A stretch of DNA of 64,000 nt from Actinostola sp. cb2023 (Eukaryota > Cnidaria > Anthozoa > Actiniaria > Actinostolidae): assembly GCA_033675265.1 (NCBI GenBank), contig JAUJYZ010000693.1, forward strand, positions 1-64,000. Reading direction: 5' to 3'. The notes under the pieces were generated by a model. That model was not told where the DNA came from, searched no databases, and worked only from the letters and a program-made list of their open reading frames with translations. A program made the translations under genes and the position numbers. Shown here piece after piece: positions 10,953 to 25,900 of this stretch (position 1 is its first letter; each line of letters starts with the position of its first letter).

Positions 10953-13900
10953 TTAGGACGGTAAAATGGGTGTGGCCACGCTTTCTTTAGCTTCTGTCAA
11001 TGCTCTGGAGTCATGAATAAATACACTGAAATTTACACCCTAAAGAACAAAACAATAATTATTATAGCACTCGTGCGTCATTTTACCATATAAGGGCAAG
11101 AGAACACGCAAAATATGCCAGAGTATTACACAGTAGCTCGCGCGCGCACGAAAAACATAGCAAAAATGTCTCAAAAACTTCAAGAAACAAAGAAACAAAA
11201 TCAATTGAGGAATAATAAACCCCTTATTAGATGGTTTGACAGATAATACTTGCGGATATTTTACTCATTGCTCGTATTTTTCCTCGCCCCCGGGCTCAGA
11301 AAAATACTACGCAACTCGTAAAATATCCACGCATATTATCTGTCAAACCATCAAATAAGCTGCATTTATTATTATTATTATTATACAGACATTTTACAGT
11401 AACAGTAAGTAATCTTTTTCTCTTCTAAACTGAAAAAATATGTAAACATTTCCTCTGGTAACCCGAGTAATAAAACATGATTGATTGTATTCAGGGTAAC
11501 CCATTCAACAGAAATGCTGGTATCAATAGAGGCCCTGATTGATTGTATTCAGGGTAACCCATTCAACAGAAATGCTGGTATCAATAGAGGCCCTGATTGA
11601 TTGTATTCAGGGTAACCCATTCAACAGCAAGGCTGGTATCAATAGAGGCCCTGATTGATTGTATTCAGGGTAACCCATTCAACAGAAATGCTGGTATCAA
11701 TAGAGGCCCTGATTGATTGTATTCAGGGTAACCCATTCAACAGAAATGCTGGTATCAATAGAGGCCCTGATTGATTGTATTCAGGGTAACCCATTCAACA
11801 GCAAGGCTGGTATCAATAGAGGCCCTGATTGATTGTATTCAGGGTAACCCATTCAACAGCAAGGCAGGTATCCATAGAGGCCCTGATTGATTGTATTCAG
11901 GGTAACCCATTCAACAGCAAGGCTGGTATCAATAGAGGCCCTGATCGATTGTATTCAGGGTAACCCATTCAACAGCAAGGCTGGTATCCATAGAGGCCCT
12001 GATTGATTGTATTCAGGGTAACCCATTCAACAGCAAGGCTGTTATCAATAGAGGCCCTGATCGATTGTATTCAGGATAACCCATTCAACAGCAAGGCTGG
12101 TATCCATAGAGGCCCTGATCGATTGTATTCAGGGTAACCCATTCAACAGCAAGGCTGGTATCCATAGAGGCCCTGATTGATTGTATTCAGGGTAACCCAT
12201 TCAACAGCAAGGCTGGTATCCATAGAGGCCCTGATTGGTTGTATTCAGGGTAACCCATTCAACAGCAATGCTGGTATCCATAGAGGCCCTGATTGATTGT
12301 ATTCAGGGTAACCCATTCAACAGCAAGGCTGGTATCCATAGAGGCCCTGATTGATTGTATTCAGGGTAACCCATTCAACAGCAAGGCTGGTATCCATAGA
12401 GGCCCTGATTGATTGTATTCAGGGTAACCCATTCAACAGCAAGGCTGGTATCAATAGAGGCCCTGATTGATTGTATTCAGGGTAACCCATTCAACAGCAA
12501 GGCTGGTATCAATAGAGGCCCTGATTGATTGTATTCAGGGTAACCCATTCAACAGCAAGGCTGGTATCCATAGAGGCCCTGATTGATTGTATTCAGGGTA
12601 ACCCATTCAACAGCAAGGCTGGTATCAATAGAGGCCCTGATCGATTGTATTCAGGGTAACCCATTCAACAGCAAGGCTGGTATCCATAGAGGCCCTGATT
12701 GATTGTATTCAGGGTAACCCATTCAACAGCAAGGCTGTTATCAATAGAGGCCCTGATCGATTGTATTCAGGGTAACCCATTCAACAGCAAGGCTGGTATC
12801 CATAGAGGCCCTGATCGATTGTATTCAGGGTAACCCATTCAACAGCAAGGCTGGTATCCATAGAGGCCCTGATTGATTGTATTCAGGGTAACCCATTCAA
12901 CAGCAAGGCTGGTATCCATAGAGGCCCTGATTGGTTGTATTCAATAGAGGCCCTGATTGATTGTATTCAGGGTAACCCATTCAACAGCAATAGTATCCAT
13001 AGAGGCCCTGATTGATTGTATTCAGGGTAACCCATTCAACAGCAAGGCTGGTATCCATAGAGGCCCTGATTGATTGTATTCAGGGTAACCCATTCAACAG
13101 CAAGGCTGGTATCAATAGAGGCCCTGATTGATTGTATTCAGGGTAACCCATTCAACAGCAAGGCTGGTATCAATAGAGGCCCTGATTGATTGTATTCAGG
13201 GTAACCCATTCAACAGCAAGGCTGGTATCCATAGAGGCCCTGATCGATTGTATTCAGGGTAACCCATTCAACAGCAAGGCTGGTATCCATAGAGGCCCTG
13301 ATTGATTGTATTCAGGGTAACCCATTCCAGCGCTAGCAATGCTGGTATCAACATTGTATTCAGGGCAAGGCTGGTATCAATAGAGGCCCTGATCGATTGT
13401 ATTCAGGGTAACCCATTCAACAGCAAGGCTGGTATCCATAGAGGCCCTGATTGATTGTATTCAGGGTAACCCATTCAAACAGCTGGTATCCATAGAGGCC
13501 CTAATTGATTGTATTCAGGGTAACCCATCAACAGAGGCTGGTATCCATAGAGGCCCTGATTGATTGTATTCAGGGTAACCCATTCAACAGCAAACCTGAT
13601 TGGTTGTATTCAGGGTAACCCATTCAACAGCAATGCTGGTATCCATAGAGGCCCTGATTGATTGTATTCAGGGTAACCCATTCAACAGCAAGGCTGGTAT
13701 CCATAGAGGCCCTGATTGATTGTATTCAGGGTAACCCCATTCAACAGCAAGGCTGGTATCCATAGAGGCCCTGATTGATTGTATTCAGGGTAACCCATTC
13801 AACAGCAAGGCTGGTATCAATAGAGGCCCTGATTGATTGTATTCAGGGTAACCCATTCAAACAATAGAGCCCTGATTGATTGTATTCAGGGTAACCCATT

Positions 13901-16900
13901 CAACAGCAAGGCTGGTATCCATAGAGGCCCTGATTGATTGTATTCAGGGTAACCCATTCAACAGCAAGGCTGGTATCAATAAGGCCCTGATGGTATTCAG
14001 GGTAACCCATTCAACAGCAAGGCTGGTATCCATAGAGGCCCTGATTGATTGTATTCAGGGTAACCCATTCAACAGCAATGCTGGTATCCATAGAGGCCCT
14101 GATTGATTGTATTCAGGGTAACCCATTCAACAGCAAGGCTGGTATCAATAGAGGCCCTGATCGATTGTATTCAGGGTAACCCATTCAACAGCAAGGCTGG
14201 TATCCATAGAGGCCCTGATTGATTGTATTCAGGGTAACCCATTCAACAGCAAGGCTGGTATCAATAGAGGCCCTGATCGATTGTATTCAGGGTAACCCAT
14301 TCAACAGCAAGGCTGGTATCAATAGAGGCCCTGATTGATTGTATTCAGGGTAACCCATTCAACAGCAAGGCTGGTATCCATAGAGGCCCTGATCGATTGT
14401 ATTCAGGGTAACCCATCAACAGCAAGGCTGGTATCAATAGAGGCCCTGATTGATTGTATTCAGGGTAACCCATTCAACAGCAATGCTGGTATCCATAGAG
14501 GCCCTGATTGATTGTATTCAGGGTAACCCATTCAACAGCAAGGCTGGTATCAATAGAGGCCCTGATCGATTGTATTCAGGGTAACCCATTCAACAGCAAG
14601 GCTGGTATCCATAGAGGCCCTGATTGATTGTATTCAGGGTAACCCATTCAACAGCAATGCTGGTATCCATAGAGGCCCTGATTGATTGTATTCAGGGTAA
14701 CCCATTCAACAGCAAGGCTGGTATCAATAGAGGCCCTGATCGATTGTATTCAGGGTAACCCATTCAACAGCAAGGCTGGTATCCATAGAGGCCTTGATTG
14801 ATTGTATTCAGGGTAACCCATTCAACAGCAAGGCTGGTATCAATAGAGGCCCTGATCGATTGTATTCAGGGTAACCCATTCAACAGCAAGGCTGGTATCA
14901 ATAGAGGCCCTGATTGATTGTATTCAGGGTAACCCATTCAACAGCAAGGCTGGTATCCATAGAGGCCCTGATCGATTGTATTCAGGGTAACCCATTCAAC
15001 AGCAAGGCTGGTATCAATAGAGGCCCTGATTGATTGTATTCAGGGTAACCCATTCAACAGCAAGGCTGGTATCAATAGAGGCCCTGATTGATTGTATTCA
15101 GGGTAACCCATTCAACAGCAAGGCTGGTATCCATAGAGGCCCTGATCGATTGTATTCAGGGTAACCCATTCAACAGCAAGGCTGGTATCAATAGAGGCCC
15201 TGATCGATTGTATTCAGGGTAACCCATTCAACAGCAAGGCTGGTATCCATAGAGGCCCTGATTTTGTTAACAATCACTTACCTGACTGTACGCAGCTCTT
15301 ACAAATGCTGAATTAGCTGTGACTGTTACAGCCTTCAACTTGTCTCCAGTGCCAAATATAATCTATAATATGATATGTAATAGATCAATTTAGTATTTAC
15401 CAAATCATTGGATAGCAATTTTGGCGCGTTTTTGAGGGCATAATGGTTTAGTTAGGCCCAATGAAGGTTATTTATTTTGAATAAATAAATGAACTTCATG
15501 GGCTTAAATAAACCATTATGCCCGAAAAAAGATCATTAATATCATTTATATTTCCTAAGCCCTAAATTATCAAGGATTTAGTTCAAAAGAAAGTCTAAAT
15601 CTCAATCAATCAATCAATCAAACCTTTTATTTAACAACGGAATCTCTTCAATACATGTGATTGGTCTCTCAGAGAGCCGTATATATAGATATAAATAATA
15701 GTTTACAATAAGTTAAAAAGTTTCTATTTACATATCATATATTATTAATAATAAATTACATGTATTATCAAAGTACAACTTTGATAATCTATCGAGAAGT
15801 GACTCAACTCAACTTCACCTTCGGCCATCTTGTTTTAATTTTGAAGCAGCTAATTTACATTTTGACGCAGAAATATGACGCCACGTAAACCTGCGGCAAA
15901 TTCAGCTAATTTGCATAAACCATCATTCGCGCGCATGTTATATTGACGTCACTTGCAGGCATAAATATCCTATAATGCCCTCGGCCCTCTGTTTTCCTGA
16001 CTTTACAAATGGTTTTCTTAGAATCTACATAGAAATTGTGAGTGATTTATGCCCTCTAAATCCTTGATAATTTAGGGTTTAGGTAAATACTCAATTAAAT
16101 TAATACAAGACATATCTAACTTTCTTGAGAAAATGAAATTTGTCTTCAGTTGGAGAAATTAGTGATTTACTTTGTTTTGTCCTCACATGAATTATTAATG
16201 AGTTTGAGAAGAATAGAGCAATGACGATGACCAGGCAGAACAACTAACCAGGTAATTACTAAAATACATATGTAGAAATCATCATCATCATCAACACCAT
16301 CATCGATCATCATCATCATCATCTCCATCATGAAGGTAGACTTACTTTGGAGCGTATCTTTATACTTGCACTGTCCTTCAGTGATAAAGCTCTCTCCGAT
16401 GGGTCATCATATACTTGCTTGATTCGCTCCAGCAGCTTACTTATAGATAATTAAATCACATATATATATAATATATATAACATAAGAAGAAATAATCACG
16501 AAATCACAGTATACACTCGATTGCAGAAACGTTGTAGATACATTTATACAAATATCTAATGAGATGCAAAATGTTAAACATGCTAAAATACAACTGTTTA
16601 ACCACGAAATATCGCTGAAAATGATTGCGCTGTCCTTGCTGGATGCGATACTAATCTAAAATTGATGTTTCAGATATTTTAGAAGAAAATAAGTGATGTA
16701 CCACACTTTGCATCTCATTAGATATCTTGTATCTCATTACATATTTGTATAAATGTATACTACAACGTTTCTGCAAACGAGTGTACATATATATAATAAT
16801 ATAATAATAAATACATAATAATAAATACATATACATATGACGCGTAGCAACACGAAAGGGGTGCGTATATTTCAGTAGAATATCAGAATAGGATCCCTTC

Positions 16901-19900
16901 TATGTTAACCAAACTCATATTGAGATAGGGGCGTTGCTATATCTAATGGGCTGCATTCAACGTATTTTCTCGTTTGATCTCGAACTAAAAATGGCCCATG
17001 CTCTTTTCCTACAAATCGTCTCCACATTGTGTAGGCAATGCATACTTCAGAATAGGATCCCTTTTATTCTAAACAAACTCATCATGTTGCAATATATGAT
17101 GACATTGGCGATAAATGATCGTTATTTCATCGAAAAGAGATCGATCTTAACTCGGAGTAGTTCTTAAACTTTCATCACTGATTAAGCTATCAAACATAAT
17201 TCCAAGAGATGAATGCCATATAACTGAAGTACTCCTTCGCCTGGCACTTCTTTCACGCTCGCTCTTAATGGCCGGTGTAAGTTTCACGACAATTTTGGTC
17301 ATTTACACAATGTACATTACCCTGCGAGCAGAGGTTCCTTTTCGTCTTTCTATGTTCACTGAGTCTTTTACTAGACTTTTGCTAAACGGCTTTTTGTTTT
17401 GGCTTTTACCTTACTGTTCTTGTAGCTCGAACTACAAGAACAGCAAGGTAAAAAGCCCAAAACAAAAAGCCGTTTAGCAAAAGCCGTTCATCTATCTAAA
17501 AGTCTAGTAAAAGCCTCAGTGAACATAGAAAGACGAAAAGGAACCTCTGCTCGCAGGGTAATGTACATACAATTTACACACAATCTACGTATTTGTTCGT
17601 CCCATACATTCACTGTAAATCCGTTCGTACACACAACAAATGTACGTATTGCAAAACGTAGTGTGTTTGGCTCCCTGTGCATCTCTGCTTACGTACCTTG
17701 CTCTTTCCTGTTCTTTCGATCCTCCAATTGTCAGAATAATTTTATTAAAGTCAGCAATGGCTGACTCACATGCAAGGAGTTCTTTGCCTGACAACAATTA
17801 AAGAGGCAGTGAACAGCAGCAATCTTACTTACAATTTAAGGAGAAGCAAGGGGTAGGGATGGGGTGCAATCTCGAATACATCCGAGAGAGATTTCATTGA
17901 GACCTGATAGTCTGGCCCCGGTTGCACGAAAGGTGAATAGCGCTATCCACCGGATAAGTCTTATCCAACGGATACAATTTATTGGATAACTGCATCAGTT
18001 TTATCCGTTGGATAGGACTTATCCGGTGGATAGCGCTTATCCAGGCTTCGTACAACCGGGCCCTGTGTGCAAGAACAACGCACTAAGTAATCTCTGGTTA
18101 AAATGCTAAATTCCCTGTGAAGTTATGTACAATTCAATGAATTATACACACTTTATTTCACGATTACAGGCAGTTATAATTGATATGGAAAATTAAGAAA
18201 GGTTCTTAAAAGGAATATTTGGATGACAGGTCAGTGATACACTGTTCTTGCCTACAAAACTTTCCCTCAATCACTAAATGTTTTCAAACTGACTGAAAGA
18301 TCGACAGATTTTGAATAGTCACACCTTCTAGAAATGTCATCAGCTTTGGAAGCAGTGGCTCCTTACGCTCCTTTACTGCTTGATAATTTAAAATGCCATC
18401 CTGTGTACATATGAAGTGAAATAATGTGCATTATTTATACAGAACTAAACAAGTGTATAGAGTGGGAAACCAGTGGTACCGTGACAGTCAAATGGCTTCC
18501 TTTATGAACCAATCAAAAATCGTGCAGATGCATCTCATCCAATCAAACTCTTTCAATGGAGTCGTTTTCGTAAGAGTGGAAAACCTATGGCACGGAGTTA
18601 CGGTCACGGTACGGAATGCAAGACAAGTTCTATGATTTATTAGCTTATTACTATTTGTTGTTATTATTGTTATTATTTATAGGTTTTATATTATCAACGC
18701 AGTCTCCAAGAAGTTGCCCACACTAAACAGCAAAATAGATACCGTATCTAACAAGAACTACTGTATATGACGCTCAGAATCAATACCCTATCTAACAAGA
18801 CCTACTGTAGGACGCTCAGAATCAATACCCTATCTAACAAGACCTATTGTAGGACGCTCAGAAACAATACCCTATCTAACAAGATCTGCTGTAGGACGCT
18901 CAGAAACAATACCCTATCTAACAAGACCTATTGTAGGACGCTCAGAAACAATACCCTATCTAACAAGACCTGCTGCAGGACGCTCAGGATCAATACCCTA
19001 TCTAACAAGATCTGCTGTAGGACGCTCAGGATCAATACCCTATCTAACAAGACCTACTGTAGGACTCTCAGAAACAATACCCTATCTAACAAGACCTGCT
19101 GTAGGACGCTCAGAAACAATACCCTATCTAACAAGATCTGCTGTAGGACGCTCAGAAACAATACCCTATCTAACAAGACCTACTGTAGGACGCTCAGAAA
19201 CAATACCCTATCTAACAAGACCTGCTGCAGGACGCTCAGGATCAATACCCTATCTAACAAGATCTGCTGTAGGACGCTCATGATCAATACCCTATCTAAC
19301 AAGACCTGCTGCAGGACGCTCAGGATCAATACCCTATCTAACAAGACCTGCTGCAGGACGCTCAGGATCAATACCCTATCTAACAAGACCTGCTGCAGGA
19401 CGCTCAGTATCAATACCCTATCTAACAAGATCTGCTGTAGGACGCTCAGGATCAATACCCTATCTAACAAGACCTACTGTAGGACGCTCAGAAACAATAC
19501 CCTATCTAACAAGCCCTGCTGTAGGACGCTCAGAATCAATACCCTATCTAACAAGCCCTGCTGTAGGACGCTCAGAAACAATATCCTATCTAACAAGACC
19601 TGCTGCAGGACGCTCAGAAACAATACCCTATCTAACAAGACCTGCTGTAGGACGCTCAGAAACAATACCCTATCTAACAAGACCTGCTGCAGGACGCTCA
19701 GGATCAATACCCTATCTAACAAGATCTGCTGTAGGACGCTCAGGATCAATACCCTATCTAACAAGACCTACTGTAGGACTCTCAGAAACAATACCCTATC
19801 TAACAAGACCTGCTGTAGGACGCTCAGAAACAATACCCTATCTAACAAGATCTGCTGTAGGACGTTCAGAAACAATACCCTATCTAACAAGACCTACTGT

Positions 19901-22900
19901 AGGACGCTCAGAAACAATACCCTATCTAACAAGACCTGCTGCAGGACGCTCAGGATCAATACCCTATCTAACAAGATCTGCTGTAGGACGCTCAGGATCA
20001 ATACCCTATCTAACAAGACCTGCTGCAGGACGCTCAGGATCAATACCCTATCTAACAAGACCTGCTGCAGGACGCTCAGGATCAATACCCTATCTAACAA
20101 GACCTGCTGCAGGACGCTCAGGATCAATACCCTATCTAACAAGATCTGCTGTAGGACGCTCAGGATCAATACCCTATCTAACAAGACCTACTGTAGGACG
20201 CTCAGAAACAATACCCTATCTAACAAGCCCTGCTGTAGGACGCTCAGAATCAATACCCTATCTAACAAGACCTGCTGTAGGACGCTCAGAAACAATACCC
20301 TATCTAACAAGCCCTGCTGTAGGACGCTCAGAAACAATATCCTATCTAACAAGACCTGCTGCAGGACGCTCAGAAACAATACCCTATCTAACAAGACCTG
20401 CTGTAGGACGCTCAGAAACAATACCCTATCTAACAAGACCTGCTGCAGGACGCTCAGGATCAATACCCTATCTAACAAGACCTGCTGTAGGACGCTCAGA
20501 ATCAATACCCTATCTAACAAGACCTGCTGCAGGACGCTCAGAAACAATACCCTATCTAACAAGCCCTGCTGTAGGACGCTCAGAATCAATACCCTATCTA
20601 ACAAGACCTGCTGTAGGACGCTCAGAAACAATACCCTATCTAACAAGACCTACTGTAGGACGCTCAGAAACAATACCCTATCTAGCAAGCCCTGCTGTAG
20701 GACGCTCAGAAACAATACCCTATCTAACAAGATCTGCTGTAGGACGCTCAGAAACAATACCCTATCTAACAAGACGTACTGTAGGACGCTCAGAAACAAT
20801 ACCCTATCTAACAAGCCCTGCTGTAGGACGCTCAGAAACAATACCCTATCTAACAAGCCCTGCTGTAGGACGCTCAGAAACAATACCCTATCTAACAAGA
20901 CCTGCTGTAGGACGCTCAGAAATCAATACCCTATCTAACAAGACCTACTGTAGGACGCTCAGAAACAATACCCTATCTAACAAGCCCTGCTGTAGGACGC
21001 TCAGAAACAATACCCTAACAAGCCCTGCTGTAGGACGCTCAGAAACAATACCCTATCTAACAAGATCTGCTGTAGGACGCTCAGAAACAATACCCTATCT
21101 AACAAGACCTACTGTAGGACGCTCAGAAACAATACCCTATCTAACAAGCCCTGCTGTAGGACGCTCAGAAACAATACCCTATCTAACAAGCCCTGCTGTA
21201 GGACGCTCAGAAACAATACCCTATCTAACAAGATCTGCTGTAGGACGCTCAGAATCAATACCCTATCTAACAAGACCTACTGTAGGACGCTCAGAAACAA
21301 TACCCTATCTAACAAGCCCTGCTGTAGGACGCTCAGAAACAATACCCTATCTAACAAGATCTGCTGTAGGACGCTCAGGATCAATACCCTATCTAACAAG
21401 ACCTACTGTAGGACGCTCAGAAACAATACCCTATCTAACAAGACCTACTGTAGGACGCTCAGAAACAATACCCTATCTAGCAAGCCCTGCTGTAGGACGC
21501 TCAGAAACAATACCCTATCTAACAAGATCTGCTGTAGGACGCTCAGAAACAATACCCTATCTAACAAGACCTACTGTAGGACGCTCAGAAACAATACCCT
21601 ATCTAACAAGCCCTGCTGTAGGACGCTCAGAAACAATACCCTATCTAACCAGCCCTGCTGTAGGACGCTCAGAAACAATACCCTATCTAACAAGATCTGC
21701 TGTAGGACGCTCAGAATCAATACCCTATCTAACAAGACCTACTGTAGGACGCTCAGAAACAATACCCTATCTAACAAGCCCTGCTGTAGGACGCTCAGAA
21801 ACAATACCCTATCTAACAAGATCTGCTGTAGGACGCTCAAGATCAATACCCTATCTAACAAGACCTACTGTAGGACGCTCAGAAACAATACCCTATCTAA
21901 CAAGACCTACTGTAGGACGCTCAGAATCAATACCCTATCTAACAAGACCTACTGTAGGACGCTCAGGATCAATACCCTATCTAACAGGACCTGCTGTAGG
22001 ACGCTCAGAATCAATACCCTATCTAACAAGCCCTGCTGTAGGACGCTCAGGATCAATACCCTATCTAACAAGACCTGCTGTAGGACGCTCAGGATCAATA
22101 CCCTATCTAACAAGACTTGCTGTATGACGCTCAGGATCAATACCCTATCTAACAAGACCTGCTGTAGGACGCTCAGGATCAATACCCTATCTAACAAGAG
22201 ACCTGCTGTAGGACGCTCAGGATCAATACCCTATCTAACAAGACCTGCTGTAGGACGCTCAGAATCAATACCCTATCTAACAAGACCTGCTGCAGGACGC
22301 TCAGAAACAATACCCTATCTAACAAGCCCTGCTGTAGGACGCTCAGAATCAATACCCTATCTAACAAGACCTGCTGTAGGACGCTCAGAAACAATACCCT
22401 ATCTAACAAGACCTACTGTAGGACGCTCAGAAACAATACCCTATCTAGCAAGCCCTGCTGTAGGACGCTCAGAAACAATACCCTATCTAACAAGATCTGC
22501 TGTAGGACGCTCAGAAACAATACCCTATCTAACAAGACGTACTGTAGAACGCTCAGAAACAATACCCTATCTAACAAGCCCTGCTGTAGGACGCTCAGAA
22601 ACAATACCCTATCTAACAAGCCCTGCTGTAGGACGCTCAGAAACAATACCCTATCTAACAAGATCTGCTGTAGGACGCTCAGAATCAATACCCTATCTAA
22701 CAAGACCTACTGTAGGACGCTCAGAAACAATACCCTATCTAACAAGATCTGCTGTAGGACGCTCAGAAACAATACCCTATCTAGCAAGCCCTGCTGTAGG
22801 ACGCTCAGAAACAATACCCTATCTAACAAGATCTGCTGTAGGACGCTCAGAAACAATACCCTATCTAACAAGACCTACTGTAGGACGCTCAGAAACAATA

Positions 22901-25900
22901 CCCTATCTAACAAGCCCTGCTGTAGGACGCTCAGAAACAATACCCTATCTAACAAGCCCTGCTGTAGGACGCTCAGAAACAATACCCTATCTAACAAGAT
23001 CTGCTGTAGGACGCTCAGAATCAATACCCTATCTAACAAGACCTACTGTAGGACGCTCAGAAACAATACCCTATCTAACAAGCCCTGCTGTAGGACGCTC
23101 AGAAACAATACCCTATCTAACAAGATCTGCTGTAGGACGCTCAGGATCAATACCCTATCTAACAAGACCTACTGTAGGACGCTCAGAAACAATACCCTAT
23201 CTAACAAGACCTACTGTAGGACGCTCAGAAACAATACCCTATCTAGCAAGCCCTGCTGTAGGACGCTCAGAAACAATACCCTATCTAACAAGATCTGCTG
23301 TAGGACGCTCAGAAACAATACCCTATCTAACAAGACCTACTGTAGGACGCTCAGAAACAATACCCTATCTAACAAGCCCTGCTGTAGGACGCTCAGAAAC
23401 AATACCCTATCTAACAAGCCCTGCTGTAGGACGCTCAGAAACAATACCCTATCTAACAAGATCTGCTGTAGGACGCTCAAGATCAATACCCTATCTAACA
23501 AGACCTACTGTAGGACGCTCAGAAACAATACCCTATCTAACAAGACCTACTGTAGGACGCTCAGAATCAATACCCTATCTAACAAGACCTACTGTAGGAC
23601 GCTCAGGATCAATACCCTATCTAACAGGACCTGCTGTAGGACGCTCAGAATCAATACCCTATCTAACAAGCCCTGCTGTAGGACGCTCAGGATCAATACC
23701 CTATCTAACAAGACCTGCTGTAGGACGCTCAGGATCAATACCCTATCTAACAAGACTTGCTGTATGACGCTCAGGATCAATACCCTATCTAACAAGACCT
23801 GCTGTAGGACGCTCAGGATCAATACCCTATCTAACAAGACCTGCTGTAGGACGCTCAGGATCAATACCCTATCTAACAAGACCTGCTGTAGGACGCTCAG
23901 GATCAATACCCTATCTAACAAGACCTGCTGTAGGACGCTCAGGATCAATACCCTATCTAACAAGACCTGCTGTAGGACGCTCAGGATCAATACCCTATCT
24001 AACAAGACCTGCTGTAGGACGCTCAGAATCAATACCCTATCTAACAAGACCTGCTGTAGGACGCTCAGGATCAATACCCTATCTAACAAGACCTGCTGTA
24101 GGACGCTCTGTATCTAACAAGGTGGCACATGCACATATCCAGGACATTGTGGAGTATGCTAAGCACTGCAACATTACCCATATAGCTTAAATGTAGTGGA
24201 GTAGCTCCTATCCCTGGCTCAGAACCTACATTATTTCCATATACACCGTAGGACATTGTGGAGTATGTTAAGCACTGCAACATTACCCATATAGCTTAAA
24301 TGTAGTGGAGTAGCTCCTCCCACTGGCTCAGAACCTACATTATTTCCATATACACCGTAGGACATTGTGGAGTATGTTAAGCACTGCAACATTACCCATA
24401 TAGCTTAAATGTAGTGGAGTAGCTCCTCCCACTGGCTCAGAACCTACATTATTTCCATATACACCGTAGGACATTGTGGAGTATGTTAAGCACTGCAACA
24501 TTACCCATATAGCTTAAATGTAGTGGAGTAGCTCGTCCCACTGGCTCAGAACCTACATTATTTTCATATACACCGTAGGACATTGTGGAGTATGTTAAGC
24601 ACTGCAACATTACCCGTATAGCTTAAATGTAGTGGAGTAGCTCCTCCCACTGGCTCAGAACCTACATTATTTCCATATACACCGTAGGACATTGTGGAGT
24701 ATGTTAAGCACTGCAACATTACCCATATAGCTTAAATGTAGTGGAGTAGCTCCTCCCACTGGCTCAGAACCTACATTATTTTCATATACACCGTAGGACA
24801 TTGTGGAGTATGTTAAGCACTGCAACATTACCCGTATAGCTTAAATGTAGTGGAGTAGCTCCTCCCACTGGCTCAGAACCTACATTATTTCCATATACAC
24901 CGTAGGACATTGTGGAGTATGTTAAGCACTGCACCATTACCCATATAGCTTATAGTGTAGTGGAGTAGCTCCTATCCCTGGCTCAGAACCTACATTATTT
25001 CCATTTTTACCACAACTAGTAAATTTCTCGCTCTCTGATTGGTCGATCAACCGTGGTCTATCAGAGTACATACCACGGTTCTCATCGTCTGATGCCAAAA
25101 TTTTAACTTTGTCAAACGAAAAACATGTTTTCAGCTACATATTTTACAGTGACTAAGAGTACATACCAAGCTGACTATCGTAAATCACAACCACAGTTCA
25201 TAGCATGCCAAATCTTTCATCAGTTGCAGCTATTTGTTAAATACACCACAGGCAGCCCAATCTCTTAATTTGACGATATTTAGCGTATCAACAAGCCATA
25301 AATAGATGAAAATTTATAGTTGCAAAAATACGAATTCTTTGAAATAAAAACACGAAATACATTTGTATGACATTTCATGTGTCTGCTGCAGTTGTTATTT
25401 TTACGATGAAAGCCTTATTTCAATTTTTTTTTCTTACCTCCGATCCCCCCTCTAAAATTGAAATAAGGCTTTAATCGTAAAAATAACAACTGCAGCAGAC
25501 ACATGAAATGTCATACAAATGTATTTCGTGTTTTTATTTCAAAGAATTCGTATTTTTGCAACTATAAATTTTCATCTATTTATGGCTTGTTGATACGCTA
25601 AATATCGTCAAATTAAGAGATTGGGCTGCCTGTGAATACACCACAGGACATTGTGAAGTATGTTAAGCACTTCAACATTACCTTAAACACAAACGAGGCT
25701 CCTCCATTAGTTACCGCTGATACATATGCAATCATCGTAGATACATCAAGATTAGCATGGTTTCTACACAACAAACATAATGGTGATTTGTTAAATGAGA
25801 CTTTTAGAACTATTGACTCCCAAACAGTTAATATTCAGAAATTTGAGACTTTAATGATCATGAAATGATCCTGAAAAAAGAAATCAAGATTTTGTGTGAA

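Noticed and set aside
11478..15262. CRISPR-like array
   Set aside because: Repeats are contiguous 58-bp units with no unique spacers, in a eukaryotic intron.
18767..20938. 723-codon plus-strand ORF and similar ORFs in the 42-bp array
   Set aside because: The unit length is a multiple of three and lacks stops in several frames on both strands, so the ORFs are an automatic result of the repeat. There is no homology or splicing support, and it lies in an intron.
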